From contig JBNKCX010000018.1 in NCBI GenBank assembly GCA_050287965.1, positions 1 through 64,000 of the forward strand: DNA of 64,000 bases, written 5' to 3'. Position numbers and translations under genes: made by a program. The notes beneath the pieces are model-generated. The model was given only the letters and a program-made list of their open reading frames with translations. It did not search any database and had not been told where the DNA came from. Of this stretch, positions 49,830 to 59,160 are shown piece by piece. The stretch's first letter is position 1; every line of letters starts with the position of its first letter. Source of the stretch: CBFDBF01 sp050287965 (GTDB taxonomy: Bacteria; Pseudomonadota; Gammaproteobacteria; Chromatiales; Chromatiaceae).

Positions 49830-50615
49830 TCAGTCTCCAAACATCAGTGCCGTTAAAACAAAATCGAGGCCCAATACCGCCAGCGAAGATTGCACCACGG
49901 TCCTGGTGGTGGCCCGGCTCACCCCTTCCGAGGTCGGAACGGAATCATACCCCTGAAACAGCGCGATCCAGGCACAGACAATGCCGAAAACCAGGCTCTT
50001 GATAACGCCATTATATATATCATCCTCCAGGTCGATCTTGGCCTGCATCTGCGACCAGAAGGCACCGTCATCCACTCCCAGCAATCCGACGCCCACGAAG
50101 TATCCGCCCAACACGCCCAGGGCGCTGAAAAGCGCCGCCAGCAGCGGCATGGAGATAAATCCGGCCATGAATCGCGGGGTGAGGATCCGCTTGACCGGGT
50201 CCACCGCCATCATCTCCAGCCCGGAGAGCTGTTCCGTCGCCTTCATGAGCCCTATCTCCGCGGTCAGCGCGGAACCGGCACGACCGGCAAACAACAGCGC
50301 CGTAACCACCGGCCCCAGCTCACGCACCAGAGATGCCGCCACCATAACCCCAAGGGTCTGTTCCGCACCAAACTGAGAAAGGATGTAGTGCCCCTGAAGT
50401 CCCAGCACCATCCCCACAAATATACCCGAAACCGCGATAATAAGGACCGTGAGCACGCCCACCGAATAAAGCTGCACCAGCAGCAACCGGGGCCGCCGCA
50501 CCAGCCCGGACAGGCCGCTCAGGATCCAGAGAAACAGGATATGGGCCCGGCCAAGACGTTCGACAACTCCGAGGCCGACCCTTCCCAGGCGGGCAAGCTG
50601 CTCTAACATGGACAC
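49830..50615 (-). CDS. mlaE: Phospholipid transporter permease MlaE
   Basis: The 261-residue integral membrane permease has five to six predicted helices. MlaE signatures include GMVLGLQGHYILSQFGAEQTLG near residue 68 and VREL GPVVTALLFAGRAGSALTAEIG near 92, together with EQLSGLEMMAVDP. It lies between mlaF and mlaD in the canonical order and forms the membrane core of the MlaFEDB complex, which moves phospholipid to maintain outer-membrane asymmetry. Confidence 0.96.
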   Translation of the reverse strand: MSMLEQLARLGRVGLGVVERLGRAHILFLWILSGLSGLVRRPRLLLVQLYSVGVLTVLIIAVSGIFVGMVLGLQGHYILSQFGAEQTLGVMVAASLVRELGPVVTALLFAGRAGSALTAEIGLMKATEQLSGLEMMAVDPVKRILTPRFMAGFISMPLLAALFSALGVLGGYFVGVGLLGVDDGAFWSQMQAKIDLEDDIYNGVIKSLVFGIVCAWIALFQGYDSVPTSEGVSRATTRTVVQSSLAVLGLDFVLTALMFGD

Positions 50616-50646
50616 CTCACCATCGACATACTATGCCTCCGCCGTT

Positions 50647-51462
50647 TCATTTCCCAAACAGATCCTGCACCAGGCTGTCTGCCGGATAATGAAAGGGAAC
50701 CGGCCCATCCGCCAGCCCGCGCATGAACTGCCTCACCCACCCGGAATCCGAATCGATCATCGCCTTTGATTCGCCGCTCCCCACCACTTTGCCGTCGGAT
50801 ATCAGATAGATAAGATCGGCAATCTCCGCCGTCTCTTGAACATCATGGGAAACAATAATACTGGTCAACCGGCTGGCATCGTTGAGCGCGCGTATCAGGT
50901 GGACCAGAATGCCCATAGATATGGGGTCCTGGCCAGTGAAAGGCTCATCATACATGATCATCATCGGATCAAGAGACATGGCGCGGGCCAGCGCCACTCG
51001 CCGCGCCATACCGCCGGACAGTTCACTGGGCATGAGATCACGGGCACCGCGCAGACCAACCGCCTCCAGCTTGAGCAGCACCAGTTTGCGTATCATGGAT
51101 TCCGGAAGCGAAGTGTGCTCCCGCAGAGGGTAAGCCACGTTTTCAAAAACGCTGATGTCGGTCAACAACGCCCCGCTCTGGAACAGCATCCCCATACGCA
51201 TGCGTAGCTTGTACAGCTCGCCGGTACCGAGTTTGTGCACGTTCTGACCGTCTACATGGATGGTGCCTGCCTGCGGCCGGAGCTGGCCGCCGATAAGTTT
51301 CAGCAGCGTTGTTTTGCCGGTGCCGCTGGGCCCCATAATGGCAGTGACCTTACCACGTGGAATATCGATATCGACACCGTCGAATATCGCCCGTTCCCCG
51401 CGAAAAAAGCGCAGGCCTCTTATTCTGACCAGGGGATCACCGGTTGAGGGGGACTCAAACAT
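50647..51462 (-). CDS. mlaF: Phospholipid transporter ATP-binding protein MlaF
   Basis: This 271-residue ABC ATPase has Walker A GPSGTGKTTLLKLIGG near residue 41, signature LSGGMARRVALARAM near 147, Walker B MMIMYDEPFTGQDP, and switch histidine IVSHDV. It powers the Mla transporter. It is the first gene of mlaFEDCB, followed by mlaE after 31 bases. The 179 bases upstream hold the operon promoter and no gene. Confidence 0.96.
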   Translation of the reverse strand: MFESPSTGDPLVRIRGLRFFRGERAIFDGVDIDIPRGKVTAIMGPSGTGKTTLLKLIGGQLRPQAGTIHVDGQNVHKLGTGELYKLRMRMGMLFQSGALLTDISVFENVAYPLREHTSLPESMIRKLVLLKLEAVGLRGARDLMPSELSGGMARRVALARAMSLDPMMIMYDEPFTGQDPISMGILVHLIRALNDASRLTSIIVSHDVQETAEIADLIYLISDGKVVGSGESKAMIDSDSGWVRQFMRGLADGPVPFHYPADSLVQDLFGK

Positions 51463-51641
51463 GACTATTCTTCTCTCCGTTCAGGCACCGACTCCCATCC
51501 TTGCACGGCCTGGAGGGGCGAGACCTCATTCTCACCTTTGCCAACCGGGAACGTCAACTTACCATTCTACCATCCATCGCCTGCGAGAAAACGCCGGTCG
51601 GAAAGTACCGCGTGCCGATCTTCCTCAACGGTCGGCCTTGA

Positions 51642-52910
51642 TCAAAGCAACGCTCCCCCGTAACGGGTGGAGTCCCGCCCATGCAACCACCAGAGCAGCA
51701 GCAGTCCGGGTATCGCAATCAACGCGCAGAACAGGAAGAACCCGACCCATCCCATCCACTCCGCCATAAAGCCGGTGGGCGTGGCCGCTATTACCCGCGG
51801 AATTCCCATGAAACTGGTAAGCAGGGCATATTGAGTGGCCGTGAATTTTTTGTTGGTCAGACTGGCCATGAAAGCGATATAGGCGGCTGTACCCAAACCG
51901 CTGCTGAAATTCTCAAAGGCGATCACCCCCGCCAATCCCGGCAGGCTGTACCCTATCAGCGCCAGAACCGAGAACCCCACGGTGGAGATCCCCTGAAGAA
52001 TCCCGAAGGACCAGAGCGAACGATAGATCCCCAGCCGCATAATCAGAACACCCCCCACGAACCCGCCCGCAACCGTCGCCCAGAATCCGAACAGCTTCAC
52101 AACCGCGCCGATCTCAGTCTTGGTAAAACCGATATCGAGGTAAAACGGAGTTGTCATGTGGGATGCCATGGAATCCCCGATCTTGTATAGCAGTATGAAC
52201 AGCAGTATCAGCACCGCATCCTGCCGCCGAAAATACTCCACGAACGGATGCACCACCGCTTCCAGCAATGTCCTGGGGCCGCCTTCGGCAACCGGCGGCT
52301 CCGGGGCCAGCAGGGTGAGCGCTACCGCCAGCAGCATGATCCCGGCCATCACCAGGTACACCTGGGTAAAGGGGATATGGTCGGCCAGTATCAGCCCGCC
52401 ACCGCCTGCAACCAGCATGCCGGTCTTGTAGCCATAGACATAGAGCGACGCCCCCAACCCCTGTTCTTCGTCAGCGAGGGCCTCCCGGCGATAGGCATCC
52501 ACGACGATATCCTGGCTGGCGGAAAAAAAGGTGACCAGCAGTGCCGCAAACGCGACCCCAAAAGGGTTGATTCCCGGCTGGGAGAACGCCAACCCCACCA
52601 AAGACCCGATCAGAGCAAGTTGAGAGAGCACCAGCCAGCCCCGTCTCCGGCCCAGCAGCGCCGGCGTATAGCGGTCCATCAGAGGTGCCCAGAGAAACTT
52701 CAGGGTATAGGGTATGCCCACCAGGGCGAAGAGACCTATGGTAGTAAGATCCACCCCTTCCTCTTTCATCCAGGCCTGCAGTACAGAGCCGGTCAGCAGC
52801 AACGGCAACCCACAGGCAAACCCCATGAACGCCGCCACCAGCATGCGGCCGCTGAAGACGGCCCGCAGGATCTCCCTGCCGTTTTTCGTTTTGTAATTGG
52901 AAGAGACCAC
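51642..52910 (-). CDS. ampG: Muropeptide permease AmpG-type MFS transporter
   Basis: The product has about 422 residues with 12 predicted helices. Sequence blocks match AmpG: GFACGLPLLLTGSVLQAWM near residue 36, KFLWAPLMDRYTPALLGRRRGW near 70, and FFSASQDIVVDAYRREAL near 127. It imports GlcNAc-anhydroMurNAc peptides for cell-wall recycling and would supply the MurU-type pathway encoded at 4.8 kb. The first codon is uncertain. GTG at 52910 is the longest option and lacks a clear ribosome-binding site. It is divergent from pyrE. Confidence 0.88.
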   Translation of the reverse strand: MVSSNYKTKNGREILRAVFSGRMLVAAFMGFACGLPLLLTGSVLQAWMKEEGVDLTTIGLFALVGIPYTLKFLWAPLMDRYTPALLGRRRGWLVLSQLALIGSLVGLAFSQPGINPFGVAFAALLVTFFSASQDIVVDAYRREALADEEQGLGASLYVYGYKTGMLVAGGGGLILADHIPFTQVYLVMAGIMLLAVALTLLAPEPPVAEGGPRTLLEAVVHPFVEYFRRQDAVLILLFILLYKIGDSMASHMTTPFYLDIGFTKTEIGAVVKLFGFWATVAGGFVGGVLIMRLGIYRSLWSFGILQGISTVGFSVLALIGYSLPGLAGVIAFENFSSGLGTAAYIAFMASLTNKKFTATQYALLTSFMGIPRVIAATPTGFMAEWMGWVGFFLFCALIAIPGLLLLWWLHGRDSTRYGGALL

Positions 52911-53036
52911 CGATCATGGATCCTTTGGATTCAGCCGAAGCAAACAAACGGGAGAGTATACCATCGCGCAATGCCCCTACTTGCGTCCAACTTCACCGCC
53001 GCCGACAATGGACCCCATCTTCCTGGAGAGTGAACA

Positions 53037-53678
53037 ATGCAAGATTACCAACGGGAGTTTCTCGATTTCGCCCTGGATACCGGCGTGCTGCGTTTTGGGG
53101 AGTTCACCCTGAAATCCGGCCGCCTCAGCCCCTACTTCTTTAATGCCGGCCTGTTCAACACCGGCGCCAGCCTGGCGCGGCTCGGACGTTTTTACGCCCA
53201 GGCCATTGTTGCTTCCGGATTGCAGTTTGATCTGCTGTTCGGGCCGGCCTACAAAGGCATTCCGCTGGCGGCGGTCACCGCCGCCGCTCTCTATGACCAG
53301 CACGGAATCGATATCCCTTACGCCTTCAATCGCAAGGAAGCCAAAACACACGGCGAGGGGGGATCCATCGTCGGCCATGAACTCCAGGGGCGAATTGCAA
53401 TCATAGATGATGTAATCACGGCCGGAACCGCCATTCGGGAATCGATGGAGATCATCAGGACCCAGGGGGCGGAGCCGGCAGGCGTGGTGATCGCCCTGGA
53501 CCGGCAGGAGCAGGGAACGGGTCCCCGCTCCGCGATCCAGGAAGTGGAAGATGAGTATTCCATTCCGGTGACGGCCATCGTGCGGCTGGAGGACATGATC
53601 GATTACCTCGCGCAACAGCCGGATGCCGAGGCCATTTTACAAAGTATTCGCGGATATCGTTCACAATACGGTGTCTAA
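53037..53678 (+). CDS. pyrE: Orotate phosphoribosyltransferase
   Basis: The 213-residue enzyme of pyrimidine synthesis converts orotate to OMP. Its N-terminus is MQDYQREFLDFALDTGVLRFG. The catalytic loop KEAKTHGEGG lies near residue 101, and the PRPP-binding motif IIDDVITAGTAIRES near 122. Size and sequence match PyrE1. Its position near slmA, dut, coaBC and radC mirrors the classical enterobacterial cluster. The DUF4124 gene follows on the same strand after 27 bases. Confidence 0.97.
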   Translation: MQDYQREFLDFALDTGVLRFGEFTLKSGRLSPYFFNAGLFNTGASLARLGRFYAQAIVASGLQFDLLFGPAYKGIPLAAVTAAALYDQHGIDIPYAFNRKEAKTHGEGGSIVGHELQGRIAIIDDVITAGTAIRESMEIIRTQGAEPAGVVIALDRQEQGTGPRSAIQEVEDEYSIPVTAIVRLEDMIDYLAQQPDAEAILQSIRGYRSQYGV

Positions 53679-53705
53679 AATGTTGCTACACTTTTGAAAC
53701 CTTAA

Positions 53706-54869
53706 ATGTTCAATCAGTCTGGATTACCACTTTTGAAAACGACCTTTGCACAACCCGAATCCCTTACGTGGAGAATTGTTTTCAGCGCCGCCCTGCCTGC
53801 AATAATCCTGGCCCTGGCCGCGACCACCGCCGACGCCAAGATGTACCGCTGGGTGGACAAGGATGGAAACGTACACTATTCCGACAAGGTTCCCCCGACC
53901 GAGGTGGATCAGGCGCGTACCCAGCTCAACGAGCGGGGCATTGCCGTGGAGCAGGTTGAGAGGGCCAAGACGCCGGAGGAACTCGCCCGCGATAAGGAAT
54001 TGGAAGAGATGCGCGCCGAGCAGCAGCGCCTTATTGAAAAACAGAAGGCGGAAGACCGGGTGCTGCTCGCTACCTTCCGCAGCGAAGAAGATATTCATCT
54101 GGCGCGGGACGGCAAGGTGACGGCGGTTGGGGTCATGATCCAGATCCTGCGCAATAACATCGAAAATGCCAAATCCCGCCTGGAAGATCTGCAGATGATG
54201 GCCGCCGACCAGGAACGGCGTGGCGAGAAGGTCTCCAAAGCCACGCTGGATGAGATCGAAGGCAAACGGAACCAGATCAAGGACAGTTACGCATCCATCC
54301 TGCAGCGGGAACAGGAGCAGGAGGAGATCAGGAAAAAGTTTCAGTATGACGTAGAGCGGTTTCGTACCCTGAAGAACCTGCGCCCCCGGGAGCAGGATGA
54401 ATCCGCCGAAGATAGCGGTGAAGGAACTCTGCTGGAGACAGTCGTCATGTGCGAGGACGAACCCACATGCGGCGCCTTGTGGAAACGGGCGGAAGGGTAT
54501 CTGAAGGCCCATGCCACCACCCCGCTGCAACTGCTCGGCAAAAGCATCTTGATGACCAAGGCGCCGTTGAAGGATGATGACATCAGCATCACCATTTCCC
54601 GCATTACCGACAAGGAAGATGCCGGGGTCCGTCTGTTTATGGACCTACAGTGCAAGAACTCCCCTCTCGGCAAAGAGTTATGTCGTAGCGACAAGGTACG
54701 GAATATCCGGGCCGATTTCCGCCGCACACTGACGGCCGGAACTGAAGCTGAAACCGGAACCGGAGCCGAAGCTGAAACCGGAACCGAAGCCGAAGCCGAA
54801 GCTGAAGCTGAAACCGGAACCGAAACTGAGGCCGGAACCGGAACCGAAGCCGACACCAACGCCGAATAA
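53706..54869 (+). CDS. DUF4124-domain protein with acidic low-complexity tail
   Basis: The 387-residue exported protein has an N-terminal hydrophobic signal (FSAALPAIILALAATTADA), then DUF4124 (MYRWVDKDGNVHYSDKVP near residue 46). A long charged coiled-coil region spans about 75-235, followed by a domain with four cysteines (MCEDEPTC near 246, LQCKN, LCRSD). The last 45 residues are a repeat-built tail of Glu, Thr, Gly and Ala. Function of DUF4124 proteins is not established, and envelope association is inferred. The stop is five bases from the convergent slmA stop. Confidence 0.75.
   Translation: MFNQSGLPLLKTTFAQPESLTWRIVFSAALPAIILALAATTADAKMYRWVDKDGNVHYSDKVPPTEVDQARTQLNERGIAVEQVERAKTPEELARDKELEEMRAEQQRLIEKQKAEDRVLLATFRSEEDIHLARDGKVTAVGVMIQILRNNIENAKSRLEDLQMMAADQERRGEKVSKATLDEIEGKRNQIKDSYASILQREQEQEEIRKKFQYDVERFRTLKNLRPREQDESAEDSGEGTLLETVVMCEDEPTCGALWKRAEGYLKAHATTPLQLLGKSILMTKAPLKDDDISITISRITDKEDAGVRLFMDLQCKNSPLGKELCRSDKVRNIRADFRRTLTAGTEAETGTGAEAETGTEAEAEAEAETGTETEAGTGTEADTNAE
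54735..54866 (+). repeat. Hexanucleotide-based coding repeat in DUF4124 gene
   Basis: Imperfect tandem hexamers of the type GAAGCC, GAAGCT, GAAACC, GGAACC run through the 3' end of the reading frame and encode ET-GT-EA dipeptide repeats. Length polymorphism by slippage is likely. Confidence 0.8.
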
Positions 54870-54874
54870 CACTG

Positions 54875-55456
54875 CTACCCGAGTATCGCCGGTTCCAGCA
54901 TCCGCCACTGCTCCTCCCAGCCCTGGAGGGGCGAGTGGCGGAAGCGGCTGCGCAGAAATCGCTGCAGGCGTCCTTCGACGAAGGCCAACAGAAGATCGGC
55001 ACCGACTTCAGCCGCAACCTCCTTATCACTCCCGCGCATGCGCGCTTCCCGCAGGATCTGCCGGAACTGAGTCTGCAACCGGTCAAAAAACCTCTCCACC
55101 CGGGACCGCAGTGGCTCGCTCTCACCTGTCAGCGCATCACCCAGCAACACCCGGGTGATACCGGGGTTTCGATCCGCAAATCCCAACAGCAAGTAAAGCA
55201 CCTTTGAACAACGGTGATAGGTGTCCTTTTCCTCTTCAAGGATCTGATTGATACGGGAAAATACCGTCTCTTCCGCGAATGCGATGAGCGCCTCGTACAT
55301 CTTCGCCTTACTGGGAAAATGACGATAGAGCGCAGCCTCCGAAACGCCGGCGGCCCGCGCCAGCAGTGCGGTGGTTATTCGCTCACCGGGACTTTTTTCG
55401 AGTTCGGCCGCAAGGGTTTCCAGAATCTGCTGCCGGCGGGAAATCTTCTCACCCAT
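54875..55456 (-). CDS. slmA: Nucleoid occlusion factor SlmA
   Basis: This 193-residue TetR-family DNA-binding protein blocks FtsZ ring assembly over the nucleoid. The helix-turn-helix is ERITTALLARAAGVSEAALYRHFPSK, distributed from residue 25 to 50. The remaining helical domain matches SlmA in length and in segments such as VLYLLLGFADRNPGITRVLLGDAL. Its genomic neighbours (pyrE, argB, dut, coaBC, radC) are those of SlmA in other gammaproteobacteria. Confidence 0.95.
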   Translation of the reverse strand: MGEKISRRQQILETLAAELEKSPGERITTALLARAAGVSEAALYRHFPSKAKMYEALIAFAEETVFSRINQILEEEKDTYHRCSKVLYLLLGFADRNPGITRVLLGDALTGESEPLRSRVERFFDRLQTQFRQILREARMRGSDKEVAAEVGADLLLAFVEGRLQRFLRSRFRHSPLQGWEEQWRMLEPAILG

Positions 55457-55468
55457 GGAAAAACGGCG

Positions 55469-56365
55469 TCAGCGACGACGAATAAGGGTTCCGACACCCT
55501 CGTCGGTAAAGATTTCCAGCAAAACCGCGTGCTGCACCCTGCCGTCGATGATATGGGAGGTCTGCACTCCGGCGTTCACCGCATCCAACGCGCAACGTAT
55601 CTTCGGCAACATGCCGCCATGGATGGTACCGTCCGTTATCAGTTCATCCACTCGCTCGGTGGTCAAACCGGTGAGCAGTTTCCCGTTCTTGTCCAGCAAC
55701 CCCGCCGTGTTGGTCAGAAGGATCAACTTCTCCGCCTTCAGCACTTCGGCCACCTTGCCCGCCACCAGGTCGGCGTTGATGTTGTAGGAATGGCCGTCCT
55801 CGCCGATACCGATGGGCGCGATCACCGGGACGAAACCCCCGTTTACCAGCATATCAACTACGCCGGCATCGATGCTTTCCACCTCACCGACATGTCCGAT
55901 ATCGATGATCTCCGACGTCTCCAGTTCCGGACCGTTGTTGACCAGCTGTAACTTACGGGCACGTATCAGATCGCCGTCCTTTCCGGTCAGCCCCACCGCT
56001 CCGCCGCCATGACGGTTGATAAGGTTGACTATCTCCTTGTTTACCAGGCCGCCGAGTACCATCTCCACCACGTCCATGGTCTCGCTGTCGGTTACCCGCA
56101 TCCCCTGCACGAACTCGCTGCTTTTTCCGAGCCGTTCCAGCAGACTCCCGATCTGCGGACCACCGCCGTGCACCACCACCGGATTGATGCCCACGAGCTT
56201 CATCAGGACGATGTCACGGGCGAAGCTACTCTTCAGATCCTCGTCCACCATGGCGTTCCCACCGTACTTGATCACGATGGTCTTACCCCGGAACCGTTTT
56301 ATATAAGGCAGGGCCTCGGAGAGGACATGAGCAACGTTGTGGGCCGCTTCTGGCGAGAGACTCAT
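55469..56365 (-). CDS. argB: Acetylglutamate kinase
   Basis: The 298-residue amino-acid kinase performs the second step of arginine synthesis. Conserved parts are TIVIKYGGNAMVDEDLKSSFA near residue 29, VVHGGGPQIGSLLERLG near 63, and the glutamate-binding NINADLVAGKVAEVLKAEKLILLTN from about 196. Length matches the arginine-inhibited hexameric form. It lies just upstream of slmA, and the algC-type gene precedes it across a palindrome-containing gap. Confidence 0.97.
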   Translation of the reverse strand: MSLSPEAAHNVAHVLSEALPYIKRFRGKTIVIKYGGNAMVDEDLKSSFARDIVLMKLVGINPVVVHGGGPQIGSLLERLGKSSEFVQGMRVTDSETMDVVEMVLGGLVNKEIVNLINRHGGGAVGLTGKDGDLIRARKLQLVNNGPELETSEIIDIGHVGEVESIDAGVVDMLVNGGFVPVIAPIGIGEDGHSYNINADLVAGKVAEVLKAEKLILLTNTAGLLDKNGKLLTGLTTERVDELITDGTIHGGMLPKIRCALDAVNAGVQTSHIIDGRVQHAVLLEIFTDEGVGTLIRRR

Positions 56366-56388
56366 AATTGTTATCCTGAATAAACCGT

Positions 56389-56552
56389 ATTATTCGCCGC
56401 GGAGGCGCAGAATTAACGGAAAATGGCTGTTTATTAAAAATCGACGGAAGTAATTCACTTCTCAAGATCGCACCGTAGGCGACGTTTGCGCCATTCTACT
56501 TCGATCCCGTTATATATTCTCCGTGTCCTCTGTGTCCTCCGCGGAAAACATC
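56389..56552. repeat. CACAGAG-type intergenic palindrome, copy 5 (algC-argB)
   Basis: The left arm CGCCGCGGAGGCGCAGAATT faces the right arm TCCTCTGTGTCCTCCGCGGA, with about 115 bases between. It occupies the gap between the phosphomannomutase stop and the argB start, and no gene is seen in it. Confidence 0.65.
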
Positions 56553-56584
56553 TTCAGGGCTGCAATATAAGGCAGGGTAGTCTC

Positions 56585-59080
56585 TCAGAACGGCAGCTTC
56601 AAATTCCCGTCGATCTCCAGCATCTGTTTCCGGAACTGCTCCTGGATATTCCGCAACGCGTTTTCGTCATCCGCCTCGAAACGGAACACCACTGTCGGTG
56701 TGGTGTTAGAAGGACGCGCCAATCCCCAACCGTGCTCGAACTCCGCCCGAACGCCGTCGATGGTAATCAGCTTAGCTCCGAGAAACCCTTCCTTTGCGAT
56801 TAGTTGCTGCACCAACTTGACGTTTTCACCTTCCGCAGTGGGCATATTGAGCTCCGGCGTGCTGACACTTTCCGGCAAATCGGCAAACATCTCGGCCGAA
56901 CCGCCGGGCTCAAACGACAACAGCTCGAGCAACCGCGCGCAGGCATACAGGCCGTCGTCAAATCCGTACCAACGCTCCTTGAAAAAGAAGTGGCCGCTCA
57001 TCTCCCCAGCCAGCAAGGCCCCGGTTTCATTGAGCTTGGCCTTCAGCAGGGAGTGTCCCGTCTTCCACATCAGCGGCCGGCCGCCATGGGCGAGAATATC
57101 CGCGGCCAGGTGACGACTCGATTTGACGTCGAAGATGACATCGGTACCCGGTTGACGCGACAACACGTCCCGCGCGAACAGCATCATCAGCCGGTCCGGC
57201 CAGATGATCTTGCCGTTCGAGTCCACCACACCGAGCCGGTCTCCGTCCCCGTCAAAGGCGATGCCGATGTCCGCCTGCTGCCTGTCCACCTCGGCAATGA
57301 GCGCCTGCAGATTTTCCGGCTGCCCCGGATCCGGATGGTGATTGGGAAAATTACCGTTTACTTCGCAAAACAGCTCCACCACCTCACACCCCAGGGCCTT
57401 GAACAGCGCCGGAGCAACCGCTCCCGCAGCACCGTTCCCGCAGTCCAGTACCACCTTGAGCGGTCGTGCCAGCTGGACGTCTTCCATGATCCGATTGATA
57501 TAGTCTGGAACCAGGTCCTGTTCCTGACGCGACCCCTCGCCCTCCAGCAACTCACCCCTCTCCAGTCGCAACCGCAGCTTCTGGAGGGTATTGCCCGACA
57601 GGGTCTCGCCACCGATTACAATTTTCAACCCGTTATACTCCGGCGGATTATGACTGCCGGTAATCATCACGCCGCTGTTACTCCCGAGAAAATGGGTGGC
57701 AAAATAGAGCACCGGTGTGGGCACGATGCCTATATCCAGAACGTCTCGCCCGCTCGCCATCAATCCCCGGCACAGTTCCACCGCCAGATCGCTGCTTGAT
57801 AACCGGCCGTCGCGGGCGATTATCACGGTCTGCTGCCCCTGGGCGTAAGCCTCACTGCCGACGGCCCGCCCCAACTGATAGACCACCTGGGGAGTAAGAT
57901 CACGGGCAACTACGCCGCGTATATCGTAGGCCCGGAATATGACACCCGGCAGCCTTATCCCCGCCGGGGCGGCCGGAGCCGGGGTCTGGGTGGGTTTTTT
58001 GGCCGGTTTTGCAGCAGCCGATCGACTCTTCGCCGGTTCGATCTGTCTCTGCAACACTGCCGGTTTGGCCTCCTGCGCCATCTCCACCAATCTATCCAGC
58101 GTCCCCTGGAGTTCCCCGACCTTCGCCCTCACGGTATGCACCGGGCGACCACGCACCAAACTCTCCACCAGCCCCAGAATCACTGCCTGATCCTGCGCCA
58201 GCCCCTTCTTGAGGCGCCCCATTGCAAGATGCACAAATATCGCAATAAGCAGCAATCCCACCGATGTAATCCCCAGATCGATATAGATATTGCGCTTACC
58301 GGCTACGGACTCCCCCGGTTGATAGGCCACTCGCCAGATGGATGCGGAAACAGGAAACCCCTGTGCGCCGCCGTCACTGACGGTCATCCCCGGTCTGGTG
58401 GAAACCACTCGGAATGATTTGCCGTCCGCCGATTGCTGGAGTTCAATAGCGCCGGTCATGCCGCCGCCCGCCTTTATCCCCGCCGCCAGCAGGTCCATAG
58501 GAAGGGCGAGATGTATCACACCGACCACCGACCCGGCCTCTCCACCCAGTACCGGCGCGGCTATGGCGATATGCTGCTGCGGGGAATTGAACTGATGAAC
58601 CTCGGCGGGCGTCACTTTACCGCTACGCTCCACCGTACGCTGCATGGCGAGCGCCGCAAAACTCAGCTGCCGCTCAGGCTCCTCTTCCAGGCGATCCCAT
58701 TCGGCAGGCAGCAGATGGATCCGCAGGGCGTTTGGAATCCGCTGTTTTAGCCGCTGCTCCATAGCACCCAACGCAGCCCCGTCCTGCTGTATAAACAGCT
58801 CAGGCAGCGCCGGATCAGCGGCCAGTTCAAGCAGCAGGGCGCGGTAGAGCAACATCTGCTGCGACAGCTGGCTGGCCACCCCTTCGGCACCGGTGGCCGC
58901 CTGATCTCGTAGCGCCCCCTTTTGGCTGGCCTCCTGAAGGTAAACCAGAGCGGCCCCGCATACGGCGATAATCACTATGATGATGATCAGGGTATTGACC
59001 ACCAGGGCGTTAAAGCTGCTGCCCTTGGCTTTCGCGACAACGCGCGCCGCCCCCTGTATCTGTACTCCTTTCCCCTTCAT
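56585..59080 (-). CDS. algC: Membrane-anchored phosphomannomutase/phosphoglucomutase (AlgC type)
   Basis: In this 831-residue fusion, the C-terminal 460 residues are a bifunctional hexose-phosphate mutase: catalytic serine loop GVMITGSHNPPEYNG, metal loop AFDGDGDRLGVVD, sugar-recognition GEMSGHFFF, and phosphate-binding SNTTPTVVFRFE. The N-terminal 360 residues contain one membrane helix near 27-48, an extracytoplasmic sensor-like domain, and a second helix near 275-295. An alanine- and proline-rich linker leads to the mutase. Similar N-terminal extensions occur in some pseudomonad AlgC proteins. Product sugars feed lipopolysaccharide or exopolysaccharide synthesis. Confidence 0.9.
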   Translation of the reverse strand: MKGKGVQIQGAARVVAKAKGSSFNALVVNTLIIIIVIIAVCGAALVYLQEASQKGALRDQAATGAEGVASQLSQQMLLYRALLLELAADPALPELFIQQDGAALGAMEQRLKQRIPNALRIHLLPAEWDRLEEEPERQLSFAALAMQRTVERSGKVTPAEVHQFNSPQQHIAIAAPVLGGEAGSVVGVIHLALPMDLLAAGIKAGGGMTGAIELQQSADGKSFRVVSTRPGMTVSDGGAQGFPVSASIWRVAYQPGESVAGKRNIYIDLGITSVGLLLIAIFVHLAMGRLKKGLAQDQAVILGLVESLVRGRPVHTVRAKVGELQGTLDRLVEMAQEAKPAVLQRQIEPAKSRSAAAKPAKKPTQTPAPAAPAGIRLPGVIFRAYDIRGVVARDLTPQVVYQLGRAVGSEAYAQGQQTVIIARDGRLSSSDLAVELCRGLMASGRDVLDIGIVPTPVLYFATHFLGSNSGVMITGSHNPPEYNGLKIVIGGETLSGNTLQKLRLRLERGELLEGEGSRQEQDLVPDYINRIMEDVQLARPLKVVLDCGNGAAGAVAPALFKALGCEVVELFCEVNGNFPNHHPDPGQPENLQALIAEVDRQQADIGIAFDGDGDRLGVVDSNGKIIWPDRLMMLFARDVLSRQPGTDVIFDVKSSRHLAADILAHGGRPLMWKTGHSLLKAKLNETGALLAGEMSGHFFFKERWYGFDDGLYACARLLELLSFEPGGSAEMFADLPESVSTPELNMPTAEGENVKLVQQLIAKEGFLGAKLITIDGVRAEFEHGWGLARPSNTTPTVVFRFEADDENALRNIQEQFRKQMLEIDGNLKLPF

Positions 59081-59160
59081 CTCGCCTCCTCAGATGTCCC
59101 CGGCCTGCCGGGTCAACAACCTGCACACCCAGGCTTAACGTTAACTAACAGTAACCCAGA

